This document shows positions 1-8,728 of a DNA stretch of 64,000 bases, piece after piece (positions within the stretch are counted from its first letter, which is position 1; each line of letters opens with the position of its first letter). The notes under the pieces are model-generated. The model made no database searches, was not told the origin of the DNA, and worked only from the letters and a program-made list of their open reading frames with translations. Origin of the DNA: Candidatus Helarchaeota archaeon (GTDB lineage: Archaea; Asgardarchaeota; Lokiarchaeia; Helarchaeales; RDOG01); contig JAHPZH010000004.1 of the NCBI GenBank assembly GCA_019058315.1, positions 434,001 to 498,000 on the forward strand, read 5' to 3'. Both the position numbers and the translations under genes were made by a program.

Positions 1-283
1 TGTCTACTGATAAAGCTTTGCAATCTCCTATAGAGAATTTCTGAATGTTTGAAAATTTTGCTTCAGGAGGTAGACTTTGTTTAATCTGATCTAAAAGAAT
101 ATCTGAAAGACCATGTAAGTCATCAATTGTTTCATCATTTACATCAATTTTTAGATTAGGAAAGGGATTTTCTGGTTTTTTTCTAGCAGCCCACGATTGA
201 ATTTCCTCAACATATTTATGTACCCAATCTCCAAAATCTAGAGATATTCCAATATCTTTTAAGTCAACTCGCAAGTATTTCAC
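1..283 (-). CDS. N-terminal part of an unrecognised protein (partial)
   Basis: The minus strand is open from a GTG at 283 to the window edge, giving 94 residues that begin MKYLRVDLKDIGISLDFGDW. The reading frame has ordinary protein-like composition, with charged helices and several Trp/Pro residues. A weak purine stretch (gagtgat) precedes the GTG. It is divergent from the hydrolase gene at 434, so the roughly 150 bp between them should hold both promoters. I recognise no family and assign no function; the C-terminal part lies outside the window. Confidence 0.55.
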   Translation of the reverse strand, partial: MKYLRVDLKDIGISLDFGDWVHKYVEEIQSWAARKKPENPFPNLKIDVNDETIDDLHGLSDILLDQIKQSLPPEAKFSNIQKFSIGDCKALSVD

Positions 284-433
284 ATCACTCTATAACTTAA
301 ACTTATGGACAATATTTAAAAATTTGAGAATATTGACAATATAATTTTCATAAATATATTTTATTCTGATTGTAAATAATCTTTTTAAAATCTATTTTTA
401 ATTTATTTTAAGATTTCTTTATAGGTGATAATA

Positions 434-1726
434 TTGAGTTCCTCTGATAAATTTCAAGCAGATGCACTAGGTGCATCTGATACTATAGAATTACCCTGTA
501 GGGATGTGTGGTTGATTCCAGCGTTCGGAAATGTGGGAGTCGTGAATTGTGGTGATGAAGGACTAGTAATTTTCGATATAGCACAGCCAGCATTTGAAAA
601 GAAAATCTTTAACGATATAAGAAAGTTTACTGATAAACCTGTCAAATATTTAATCTTTTCCCATGGACACTTCGACCACGCGTTCGGATTTAGAGTTTTC
701 TTAAAAGAAATAGAAGAAAAAGGATGGAAAAAACCCCAAATAATTGCTCATGAAAATTGTATTAAAAGATTTGAAAAATATAAAATGATGGATGGTCATC
801 AAAACTTTATTAATTCTCAACAATTCGCAGCATTGACTCAAAAAGGGGTAAGAAGAGTAGTTTTTCCTGAAACAAGTTTGGATCCTACAATTATAATTCG
901 GGATAATGAAAATTATTCATTTAAATTAGGTTCATTCACATTTGAGCTATATCCTGAATGGGGAGAAACCGATGATGCTATTTGGATGTATTTACCTGAA
1001 AAAAAAGTTATTTTTTCAGGTGATTTGATAATTTCTCATTACCCAAATGTTGGTAATCCCTATAAAGTACAACGTTATCCCAAGCATTGGGCTTTAGCAA
1101 TGGAGAGAATGTTACAAAAAAAAGCTGAATATCTTATTCCAGGTCATGGTGCATTAATTGAAGGTCCTGAAAATATTAAAGAATGTTTAACTATCACAGC
1201 AGAAGCCATGCATTTTGTTCATGATGAAGTTGTGAAACGATTGAATCAAGGAAAATGGTTTGAAGAATTATATCACGAAATGTTAGAAATTTATCCTAAG
1301 AAATTTGAAAAAAGTAAATGGCTTCGTCCAGTTTATGGATGTTATCGATTTGCTATTCACGCAGTTTATCGATTATATCATGGGTGGTATAATTCCGGAA
1401 ATCCGACAGACCTTTTCCCCTCAAAATCCGCTGATATAGCAAATGAATTGTTAAAAATAGCTGGTTCAAATAGCGAAGATAGATATTTTGAACATGCCAA
1501 AAAACTTTTTGAAGATGGAAAACTGCAATTGGCATTACATATCCTTGATGTGATAATTAAAGGCACAGACACACAAAATAAAGAAATGCTCTTAAGATCT
1601 TATAGTTTAAAAAGAAAGATTTTGAAAAAGCAAGCTAATCTTGAAACATCTTTTATTGTGAAAAACATTTTAAATAATGGTGCAATTCAAATCAAGAATA
1701 AAATAAAAGAAATAAAAAAAAGTTAA
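434..1726 (+). CDS. MBL-fold metallo-hydrolase, alkylsulfatase-like, copy 1
   Basis: A 430-residue metallo-beta-lactamase-fold hydrolase. The dinuclear metal signature HGHFDH lies near residues 77-82, followed by a GETDDAIW segment, SGDL and PGHG, in the order seen in alkylsulfatase-type MBL proteins. The C-terminal 130 residues are helical and resemble the dimerisation region of that family. I chose the TTG at 434 because AGGTGA at 423-428 sits 5 nt upstream and the paralogue at 1768 starts at the equivalent TTG; a GTG at 425 lies inside that Shine-Dalgarno sequence. No signal peptide is seen, so it is probably cytoplasmic. The family assignment is firm, the substrate is unknown, and sulfate-ester hydrolysis is only a guess. 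Confidence 0.85.
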   Translation: MSSSDKFQADALGASDTIELPCRDVWLIPAFGNVGVVNCGDEGLVIFDIAQPAFEKKIFNDIRKFTDKPVKYLIFSHGHFDHAFGFRVFLKEIEEKGWKKPQIIAHENCIKRFEKYKMMDGHQNFINSQQFAALTQKGVRRVVFPETSLDPTIIIRDNENYSFKLGSFTFELYPEWGETDDAIWMYLPEKKVIFSGDLIISHYPNVGNPYKVQRYPKHWALAMERMLQKKAEYLIPGHGALIEGPENIKECLTITAEAMHFVHDEVVKRLNQGKWFEELYHEMLEIYPKKFEKSKWLRPVYGCYRFAIHAVYRLYHGWYNSGNPTDLFPSKSADIANELLKIAGSNSEDRYFEHAKKLFEDGKLQLALHILDVIIKGTDTQNKEMLLRSYSLKRKILKKQANLETSFIVKNILNNGAIQIKNKIKEIKKS

Positions 1727-1767
1727 ATAATAAATAAAGTCTATTCCAATTTTAAGAGGTAATTACA

Positions 1768-3060
1768 TTGAGCTTCTCAGACAAATTTAGAGCTGAATTT
1801 TTTGGTATAGCTAATACAGTTGAATTAGCATGTAAAGACGTTTGGCATATTCCCGCATTCGGAAATGTGGGAATGATAAAATGCGGTGACGAAGGACTAG
1901 TAATTTTTGATATTGCACTTCGAATGTTTAGAAAGAAAATCTTCAAAGAAGTAAGAAAAATAACAGACAAACCGGTTAAATATCTGGTATATTCTCATGG
2001 ACATTTCGATCATTGTTTCGGATTTGAGCCATTCTTAAAGGAAATAGAAGAAAAAGGATGGAACAAGCCCCAAGTTATTGCACATGAAAATTGTATAAAA
2101 AGATTTGAAAAATATAAAATGATGGAAGGACATCAAAATTTTATTAATTCTCAACAATTCGCATCAGAGATGCGTACGGGTTCCGGGGGTATAGTATCTG
2201 CGAAAGAAACTTTAGATCCAACAATTATAATTCGTAATAATGAAAATTATTCATTTGAACTAGGACCATATAAATTTGAAATAAATGCAGAATGGGGGGA
2301 AACTGATGATGCTATTTGGATGTATATGCCTGAAAAGAAAGTAATTTTCGCAGGAGATTTAATGATTTCTGGTTATCCAAACATTGGTAATCCATATAAA
2401 GTTCAGCGTTATCCTAAACATTGGGCCTTGGCAATGGAAAAGATGATTCAAAAAAATGCTGAATATATTATTCCTGGTCATGGTCCGTTGATAAAAGGAC
2501 CTGAAAATGTAAAAGACTGTTTATCTATCACAGCTGAAGCTATGCATTTTGTTCATGATGAAGTTGTAAAAAGATTAAATCAAGGAAAATGGTTCGAAGA
2601 ATTATTTCATGAAATGCTTGAGATATATCCCGAAAAATTCAAAAAAAGCAAATGGTTGGAGCCAATGTATGGCTGTTATCGATTTGGAATTCATGCTGCT
2701 TATCGATTATATCATGGGTGGTATAATTCCGGAAATCCAACAGATTTATTTCCTTCAAAATCATCTGATATAGCAAACGAATTATTAAAAATAGCTGGTT
2801 TAAATAGTGAAGATAAATATTTTGAACATGCAAAAAAACTCTTTGAAGATGGTAAACTCCAATTAGCTCTACATATCCTTGATGTAATAATTAAAGGCAC
2901 AGATCCAAAAAATAAAGAATTACTCTTAAAAGCTTATGAATTGAAGAGAAAAATTTTGAAAAACCAAGCTAATAAGGAAACATCGTTCATAGTGAAGAAT
3001 ATTATAAATAATGGCGCAGTTCAAATCAAAAAGAAAATAAAAGAAATGAAGAAATCTTAA
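1768..3060 (+). CDS. MBL-fold metallo-hydrolase, alkylsulfatase-like, copy 2
   Basis: A 430-residue paralogue of the gene just upstream, 41 bp away in the same direction, clearly from tandem duplication. The metal motif HGHFDH, the GETDDAIW segment, the AGDL motif and PGHG are all kept. The most divergent stretch between the copies lies around residues 130-150, after HQNFINSQQF, and could face the substrate. The start is TTG at 1768, preceded by AGAGGT at 1755-1760. Both copies appear intact, so both are probably functional. The pair is probably cotranscribed. The fold is secure; the substrate is unknown. Confidence 0.85.
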   Translation: MSFSDKFRAEFFGIANTVELACKDVWHIPAFGNVGMIKCGDEGLVIFDIALRMFRKKIFKEVRKITDKPVKYLVYSHGHFDHCFGFEPFLKEIEEKGWNKPQVIAHENCIKRFEKYKMMEGHQNFINSQQFASEMRTGSGGIVSAKETLDPTIIIRNNENYSFELGPYKFEINAEWGETDDAIWMYMPEKKVIFAGDLMISGYPNIGNPYKVQRYPKHWALAMEKMIQKNAEYIIPGHGPLIKGPENVKDCLSITAEAMHFVHDEVVKRLNQGKWFEELFHEMLEIYPEKFKKSKWLEPMYGCYRFGIHAAYRLYHGWYNSGNPTDLFPSKSSDIANELLKIAGLNSEDKYFEHAKKLFEDGKLQLALHILDVIIKGTDPKNKELLLKAYELKRKILKNQANKETSFIVKNIINNGAVQIKKKIKEMKKS

Positions 3061-3114
3061 TTTAACAATATAATTTAATCAATTTTTTTTAGAGATTTAA
3101 ATATTGAATCCAAA

Positions 3115-4098
3115 ATGACTGAATTTATTAAAAGAAATATTCCATTAATAACTCTCATTTTACTCTCCCCAACTATAGGAGAATTACTTTCCGGTTCTGC
3201 CCCTCCTTTAGAATTTTTTAATCCATTCGGATTTATTATACTTGTTGGTCTTTATGGACTTGGAGCATTAATTATTAGGGAACTTCGTGTGAAGTGGGAA
3301 AAAGGTTGGTGGAGCATTCTAATATTAGGAATGGCTTATGGAATTATAGAGGAGGGGCTTGCAATTAAGAGTTTTTTTGATCCAAATTGGATGGATTTAG
3401 GAAATTTGGGCTCATATGGAAGGTTATTTGGTGTCAATTGGGTATGGAGTGTATGGCTAACAATCTATCATACAATTATTAGTATCGCAATTCCAATACT
3501 GCTTTTTGAATTATTATTTCCAGATAAAGAAGATGAAAGATTATTGACAGAAAATAAACTTGGTATAGTTGTTATCCTCTTCATTATTGATGTGATATTC
3601 ATTTCTCTCTTTATGACTCCATATTTTCCTGACTTTTTCCTCTATTTTTTTACCCTAATAATTGTAATATTATTATTTTTAATTGCTTGGAAAATTAGTC
3701 CTGATATTATTTCTCTAAAGAATGAAGAACCCAAAATTCGAGCAGGATGGTTTGGAATCGTGGGATTAATAGCTATATTTTCGTTTTTTATTATTAATAT
3801 AACATTAACTTACTTAATTTCTGAATTTATAATTCCGATAATTCTTGATCTGCTTGTAACACTATTTTTATTACTTCTTGTTATCAAATATGCAGGTTAT
3901 AACAATAATTCATACCATAAACTTGCATTTGCAAGTGGTTTTCTATCGTTTTTTATATTTCTTTCATTTTTTCAAGAATTAAATGGTGTCTTTGGGATGT
4001 CTGTTGTGGGAATATTCTTTATTATATTCTTATTTTATATCAGAAGGAAAGTTTTATCAGAACAAAGCACAAGCAAGGTTAGTAAATTAATTGAATAA
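3115..4098 (+). CDS. Multi-pass membrane protein of unknown function
   Basis: A 327-residue protein with about eight to nine hydrophobic segments (roughly residues 12-28, 38-57, 66-84, 113-132, 145-163, 167-190, 207-235, 239-260 and 266-310) separated by short charged loops. A GIIEEGLAIKSFF segment near residue 80 has two adjacent glutamates after a hydrophobic helix, faintly like the EE motif of CPBP intramembrane proteases, but the other CPBP histidine motifs are not evident to me, so I do not assign that function. It follows the hydrolase pair after 54 bp that include a run of eight T (a possible archaeal terminator), and it converges on the DNA methylase gene. Confidence 0.7.
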   Translation: MTEFIKRNIPLITLILLSPTIGELLSGSAPPLEFFNPFGFIILVGLYGLGALIIRELRVKWEKGWWSILILGMAYGIIEEGLAIKSFFDPNWMDLGNLGSYGRLFGVNWVWSVWLTIYHTIISIAIPILLFELLFPDKEDERLLTENKLGIVVILFIIDVIFISLFMTPYFPDFFLYFFTLIIVILLFLIAWKISPDIISLKNEEPKIRAGWFGIVGLIAIFSFFIINITLTYLISEFIIPIILDLLVTLFLLLLVIKYAGYNNNSYHKLAFASGFLSFFIFLSFFQELNGVFGMSVVGIFFIIFLFYIRRKVLSEQSTSKVSKLIE

Positions 4099-4110
4099 CT
4101 AGATTACTTA

Positions 4111-4941
4111 TTATTTGAAATTATTTAAAACTAGGATTTCTTTTATTTTTCCTCTTCTTTTTGCGTTACTATTAATTGCTCTCTTTGCATAAATCGTCAT
4201 AATCTTAAAATCTTTATATAAATCTAAAATAAATTTATTATAAGAATTACTCAACATTACTTTGCAACCTATTTCATCAAGTTGCCTAAAAACTTGAAAT
4301 AATTGACTCTGTGAATCTTTTCCAAACATATTTTTTGTGTAACCAGTAAAATTGGAAGTTTCTGAAATTGGATGATAAGGCGGATCAAGATAAACAAAAT
4401 CATCCTTTTCTGCAAAATTTAAGCAACTTTCAAAACTATTTTTATAGATTTCAATATCTTTTAGCACAATACTAACTGCCTTTAAATTCTTTTCATCACA
4501 AAAATTAGGGTTCTTATATCTACCAAATGGAACATTAAATTCTCCTTTACTATTAACCCTGTAAAGGCCATTATAGCAACATCTATTTAAATAAATAGTT
4601 CTAGACGCTCGCTCTACATCTGAAATTTTATTAAATTCTTCATGATTACGATCCAAATTTCGAATTTTATAAAAATAGCTCTTCTCGTTTTTATGCTTTT
4701 TCAATAGCCCTATTAATTCAGCTACATTATTCTTAATTACTTTATAACAATTAATTAATTCCCCATTATTATCGATTAAAATTGCTTGTTTAGGTAATAA
4801 ATGGAAAAATACTGCACCTCCACCCACAAATGGTTCAACATATTTATTAAATTTCTGAGGAAAATATTGATCAAATTGTTCTAGTAATTGTCTTTTACCC
4901 CCTGCCCATTTTAAAAAAGGGTGTGCAGAATTTTCCGACAT
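4111..4941 (-). CDS. dam: DNA adenine N6-methyltransferase, D12/Dam class
   Basis: A 276-residue methyltransferase of the D12 class. The SAM-binding motif lies at residues 9-20 (FLKWAGGKRQLL), an EPFVGGGAVF segment near 36-45, and the catalytic motif DPPY at 186-189. The length matches Dam and M.DpnII proteins, which methylate adenine in GATC; the actual target here is inferred, not shown. No restriction endonuclease is adjacent: the neighbours are a membrane protein (convergent) and a flavodiiron protein (divergent). It therefore looks like a solitary methylase that could serve replication, repair or epigenetic control, or protect against an unlinked nuclease. Confidence 0.9.
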   Translation of the reverse strand: MSENSAHPFLKWAGGKRQLLEQFDQYFPQKFNKYVEPFVGGGAVFFHLLPKQAILIDNNGELINCYKVIKNNVAELIGLLKKHKNEKSYFYKIRNLDRNHEEFNKISDVERASRTIYLNRCCYNGLYRVNSKGEFNVPFGRYKNPNFCDEKNLKAVSIVLKDIEIYKNSFESCLNFAEKDDFVYLDPPYHPISETSNFTGYTKNMFGKDSQSQLFQVFRQLDEIGCKVMLSNSYNKFILDLYKDFKIMTIYAKRAINSNAKRRGKIKEILVLNNFK

Positions 4942-5202
4942 TTTGGTAATTCACTTTTAATTTTCAAATTCCCAATATTTTTGTCGTTTTAATTAAAAGA
5001 ATATATTCTAAGGACTTATATCTAATAGAAAATTTTTGAAATTTTTGTAAGAAATAGAAAATATTATGTAATTTTTTTAATAATATATTTTGAAATGCTC
5101 CGCATTTCTACTAAATTTGTTTAAATTTTATTAAATAAGAAATAGTTATTATTAAAAATAACAAACATTAAAAATGTATTTTATAAAAGGAGATAAATTT
5201 GA

Positions 5203-6444
5203 ATGCCAGCAATAAAAATGGAAGATAATGTATATTGGATAGGAGCGAATGTTCATACTGAAGATTTGTTTGAAGGAATTTGGCCTATTCCTAATGGAGT
5301 TGCTTTAAATAGTTATATTGTAAAAGGTGATAAAATTGCAATTGTAGAACTCGTCCGTGAATGGGGTGGAGCAGCGATGTGTTTACTTGAAAATTTAAAT
5401 TCTCTTTCAATTTCACTCAAAGATATTGATTATATCATTCTCAATCATCTAGAACCAGATCACACTGGATTTACCTATTTATTTCGTACATTATCCCCTA
5501 AAGCACAAATAGTAACAACCGAAAAAGGTGCCTCCCTAATAAATGGTTTTTATGGTATTGATGATCATATTTCTATTGTAAAAACTGGGGATGAATTAGA
5601 TCTGGGTCAGAATAAGCATTTCCAGTTTATTGAAATCCCAAATGTTCATTGGCCGGAAACAATGGTTTCTTATGAAACTAATACAAAAATTCTTTTTTCT
5701 GGAGATGCATTTGGGGCTTTTGGAGTTCATCTTGGAGAAATTTTTGATGATGAAACGCCTGACGTTCATAAACCATATTGGGAGGAAGAAATGTTACGGT
5801 ATTATGCAAATATTATTGCTACATTTTCTTCAAATGTTCTCAAAGCCATAGATTCGTTGGCTAATATTAATATTAAAATGATTGCACCATCACATGGTCT
5901 GATTTGGCGAAAACATCCAGAAGTAGTTATAAGGAAATATTTACGTTATGCAAATTATAATAAAGATTTTGCAGAACCAGAAATATGTGTTGTTTGGGGG
6001 AGTATGTATGGAAATACAGAAGTGATGTTGAATTCAATATTAAGGGGCATTGCAAGTGAGGGTGTACCAGTAACTGTTCATAGAGTACCAAATGAAGATG
6101 TCTCTTTTATCCTAGCAGATGCTTATAAATCCGCAGGGTTAATCATTGGAGCACCTACTTATGAGTATGGAATGTTTCCTCCGATGAAATATTTCCTTGA
6201 AATTTTAAAAAAGAAATTGATTTGGTATAAAAAAGTTTTATATTTTGGATCATTTAGTTGGAGCGGTGGAGCACAACGGGAGTTTGATGCCTTAAGCAAA
6301 AATATGCATTGGGACATAATGGATCCAATAGTGTTTAAAGGACATCCCAGCAATGAACAATTAAAGAAAGGGGAAGCACAAGGTGCCGAATTAGCGATGC
6401 AAGTGAAAAATATTCCTTCTAAAATAAAAGATGAAAATTATTAA
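5203..6444 (+). CDS. fprA: Flavodiiron protein (FprA-type A flavoprotein)
   Basis: A 413-residue flavodiiron protein. The N-terminal MBL-like domain has diiron ligands H82-x-E84-x-D86-H87 in HLEPDHTG, followed by NVHWPE, SGDAFGAFG and PSHG. The C-terminal flavodoxin domain begins near residue 262 with the FMN phosphate loop GSMYGNTE. This family reduces O2 to water, or NO to N2O, using electrons from F420H2 or rubredoxin, in the cytoplasm of anaerobes. The ATG at 5203 has AAGGAGAT shortly upstream, after a 261-bp AT-rich spacer. It converges on thioredoxin-system genes. The function is strongly supported; the electron donor cannot be read from the sequence. Confidence 0.93.
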   Translation: MPAIKMEDNVYWIGANVHTEDLFEGIWPIPNGVALNSYIVKGDKIAIVELVREWGGAAMCLLENLNSLSISLKDIDYIILNHLEPDHTGFTYLFRTLSPKAQIVTTEKGASLINGFYGIDDHISIVKTGDELDLGQNKHFQFIEIPNVHWPETMVSYETNTKILFSGDAFGAFGVHLGEIFDDETPDVHKPYWEEEMLRYYANIIATFSSNVLKAIDSLANINIKMIAPSHGLIWRKHPEVVIRKYLRYANYNKDFAEPEICVVWGSMYGNTEVMLNSILRGIASEGVPVTVHRVPNEDVSFILADAYKSAGLIIGAPTYEYGMFPPMKYFLEILKKKLIWYKKVLYFGSFSWSGGAQREFDALSKNMHWDIMDPIVFKGHPSNEQLKKGEAQGAELAMQVKNIPSKIKDENY

Positions 6445-6478
6445 CATTCATAAAATAAAAAAGATTAATTAAATTTGA

Positions 6479-6811
6479 TTAGATTTTTTCCTGAGGTCTT
6501 CTTTCTGGAATTTTATTAGGCTTCTTACCACTTTCAATGAACTCTTTAGAAAGGAATAAAGCACAGTAACAATGCCCATATTCTTTGATATCTGGTTCAG
6601 AGTATTGGCAAGGGCAGATGATATCACGGTCCTTTTCTTTTTCACCGGTGGCTAATCTACAAGGGCAGGAACGATATCCAAACCGCTCTTTATTAATAGC
6701 AAGACCTTCAATTAAGTCATTTAACATGATTTCATCAGGTTCTAAAATCCAATTTCTATGATCAGCAACTGTCTTTACATATTTTTTCGTATCTTCTATG
6801 TCAGGCATCAT
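6479..6811 (-). CDS. ftrB: Ferredoxin:thioredoxin reductase catalytic subunit
   Basis: A 110-residue protein with the diagnostic cysteine pattern of FTR beta chains: CPC at 49-51, CPC at 66-68 and CYC at 81-83. In the characterised family four of these cysteines hold a [4Fe-4S] cluster and two form the redox-active disulfide. The protein passes electrons from ferredoxin to a thioredoxin-like disulfide. Its start overlaps the end of the upstream glutaredoxin-like gene by 11 bp, so the two are translationally coupled and the partner is probably its substrate. An alternative ATG lies one codon downstream. No variable (alpha) subunit is seen, as is usual for archaeal FTR. Confidence 0.92.
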   Translation of the reverse strand: MMPDIEDTKKYVKTVADHRNWILEPDEIMLNDLIEGLAINKERFGYRSCPCRLATGEKEKDRDIICPCQYSEPDIKEYGHCYCALFLSKEFIESGKKPNKIPERRPQEKI

Positions 6812-7088
6812 TTACCAAATCCTGTATTTTTTGATCTATAAATTGATTTTCAATAAATTCATCATCAATAAACATCATTGGAAATGCTAATATCCGTCTG
6901 TATTGTCTTAGTTGAGATTTTACCTCTGTTTTCTCTGGAAGAGTTAATAAATCTATATCTAAATAAGTATATTCTATATTATTCTGATTTAATTTCCTTT
7001 TTAATCTCGTACACCACATACACGTAGAAATCGTATAGATTTTTACCTTTTGTTTGTTGTATTTACCAGAAACAGTTTTGAAATCCAT
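6801..7088 (-). CDS. Glutaredoxin-like thioredoxin-fold protein
   Basis: A 95-residue thioredoxin-fold protein with active site C23-M-W-C26 directly after the first beta strand (VKIYTIST). A cis-Pro segment (AFPMMFID) near residues 69-76 follows, and the order of strands and helices fits glutaredoxin/NrdH proteins. The gene runs into ftrB with an 11-bp overlap, so it is likely the disulfide carrier reduced by the ferredoxin:thioredoxin reductase. Targets are unknown. The fold and the redox-active pair are clear; whether it uses glutathione is doubtful in an archaeon. Confidence 0.88.
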   Translation of the reverse strand: MDFKTVSGKYNKQKVKIYTISTCMWCTRLKRKLNQNNIEYTYLDIDLLTLPEKTEVKSQLRQYRRILAFPMMFIDDEFIENQFIDQKIQDLVNDA

Positions 7089-7152
7089 TTTTTTCCCATC
7101 AATAATTTTTAATTTTGAATAAAATATCTAATTCTAAATTTTTTATATTTAT

Positions 7153-7722
7153 TTAAGCATATCGTTCCTCTTTCCATGGATCTGCCGTATTACTATAGCC
7201 TCCTTGTTCCCAATAACCAAGTTCATCCTTTTCAACGAATTTTAATTTTAGAACCCACTTAGCACTTTTATAAAAATATTTTTTAGGGACCAATCCCCTC
7301 ACTGGACCACCATGTTTAATATTCAAATCTTCTCCGTTATATTTGAATGCTAACATTGTGTCATCTCCCATCAAATCCTTTATAGGCAAGCTGGTTGTAA
7401 AGGATCCTCCTAAATCTGCACATTCAAAAATAACAAATTTTGCTTTTTCGGTTGGTTTAACTATTTTAAAAATTTCCTTAAAAAGCACTCCTTCCCAGTT
7501 AGTATCCAATAAACTCCAGGTAGTTACACAATGAATATCTGTTTTAATTTTTGTTTTTGGTAATTTGATAAATTCTTCATAATTATATTTCTTAGGGTTT
7601 TCTACTTCTCCATAAATTTCGAGACTCCAATTTTCTTTCGTTAAATCATAAGGAATTCCTCCTGCCTGTAAAACTGGAAATCTACTAACCTCTGTTTGAT
7701 TCGGTGGTAAACGATCTTTCAT
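7153..7722 (-). CDS. Sulfite-oxidase-fold molybdopterin oxidoreductase
   Basis: A 189-residue stand-alone molybdenum-cofactor domain of the sulfite oxidase/YedY (MsrP) family. Features are an N-terminal RFPVLQAGGIP segment, the strand WSLEIYGEV, the motif HCVTTWS with the presumed molybdenum-ligating C65, and a late HGGPVRGLVP segment that lines the cofactor pocket in the family. No Tat signal or dimerisation domain is present, so it is a short cytoplasmic version. Archaeal proteins of this type are widespread with unknown substrates. It lies 64 bp upstream of the glutaredoxin/ftrB pair on the same strand and may belong to the same redox operon. Confidence 0.88.
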   Translation of the reverse strand: MKDRLPPNQTEVSRFPVLQAGGIPYDLTKENWSLEIYGEVENPKKYNYEEFIKLPKTKIKTDIHCVTTWSLLDTNWEGVLFKEIFKIVKPTEKAKFVIFECADLGGSFTTSLPIKDLMGDDTMLAFKYNGEDLNIKHGGPVRGLVPKKYFYKSAKWVLKLKFVEKDELGYWEQGGYSNTADPWKEERYA

Positions 7723-7860
7723 TTTTTGAACCAGATATATTTTATTTCAATTTTTAATAATGGAATTAAAGTAAAATTTTATACTCTAATTAAAGTACTA
7801 AAAATTTGAATTTATTATTGTTTGATAAAAATCATTTTTTTAATTTTAAATATTTTAAGG

Positions 7861-8010
7861 TTCAATTGAACTAATCTCACAAATTGAAAATCCAATACCA
7901 GTTCATTTATCAATGTGTTTAGTAGAAAAGAACGGTTCAAAAACCCTAAGCAAATCAGACTCTTTGATTCCTTTACTATTATCAATTATTTTAATTTCTA
8001 CATTACATTT
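7861..8010 (-). pseudogene. Relic of a histidine-kinase ATPase domain
   Basis: The 359-bp stretch 7723-8081 has no intact gene, but its minus strand encodes a recognisable HATPase fragment. From about 8010 it reads CNVEIKIIDNSKGI, then KESDLLRVFEPFFSTK, then a TGA stop where a Gly is expected, then TGIGFSIC. This aligns with the N-to-G2 region of the kinases at 45046 and 48651 (IDNGKGI, FEPFFSTK, GLGLAIC). The G1-box second residue has become Ser, a stop interrupts the ATP lid, and the homology fades past 7861. No HisKA or PAS sequence survives upstream. It looks like the remnant of a PAS-kinase gene copy. Confidence 0.75.
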
Positions 8011-8081
8011 TATTTTTGAAAATGTAATTTAAATTTTAGGTTTATGTTTTTTTGATATTGTTTATTTCTGATATTGTTTGT

Positions 8082-8651
8082 TTATATCATAAATGAAGGT
8101 AAATGATTTTTATAGAATTTTAAATATTTTTCGATAATTTTTTGATCAGAAATTTTAAAAACTGTATTTAATTTTGAAATTAATTCAATTTTTGTTAAAA
8201 TTCCTGAAATTAACAAAATTTCCATCTTATCTTTAATAATAAATGTCGAATTTATGTTTGGATTTATGAAATGATTAATTTTTGGGGTGGATGCCAGTAT
8301 GTCAAATGATTGAATGCCATCTTTTTCATATATGTTATTTCTTTTTGTCGTTATTACAAAAATATTTTTTAATTCATTCAATTTCTTAAGAATTAAATCT
8401 AAAATATCAGAACTTATAAATTTGGATGCAAATATTAATTCGATTTTAGATTCATCAATGAAATTAGTGACTATTTTATAAATTTCCTTACTATTTGGAG
8501 GTATTGATGTTGTGAGGAAATAATTTTGACTTTGTATATTCAGAATATTGATTAATTTATCCTCTAATTTTAAATTTTCCTCTTTAAGTACTTTAATTCT
8601 ATCTTGTAAATTTATTATTAGCTCCTTATATGAACCGTAAGTCTTGGACAT
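8082..8651 (-). CDS. Unrecognised protein with N-terminal coiled coil
   Basis: A 189-residue protein. Residues 8-40 form a charged heptad-like helix (LIINLQDRIKVLKEENLKLEDKL). The rest alternates hydrophobic strands and helices: an IELIFASKFI strand, a following helix, then IFVITTKRN. This faintly recalls the phospholipase-D-like effector domain of TrmB-type regulators, but no HKD motif or DNA-binding domain is present. The ATG at 8651 is preceded by AAGGA. It sits upstream of the HK relic and downstream of a longin-like gene on the same strand. I assign no function. Confidence 0.6.
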   Translation of the reverse strand: MSKTYGSYKELIINLQDRIKVLKEENLKLEDKLINILNIQSQNYFLTTSIPPNSKEIYKIVTNFIDESKIELIFASKFISSDILDLILKKLNELKNIFVITTKRNNIYEKDGIQSFDILASTPKINHFINPNINSTFIIKDKMEILLISGILTKIELISKLNTVFKISDQKIIEKYLKFYKNHLPSFMI

Positions 8652-8728
8652 AATCTAGTCCTTCTGATGTTTTATTTATAAAAATTTATGAAACTGCTTT
8701 CTTCAAAATTTTAAATAAAAAATAAATT

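Noticed and set aside
3300..3380. CPBP intramembrane protease
   Set aside because: Only an EE pair is present; I could not find the following Arg and the two later His/Asn motifs needed for the family.
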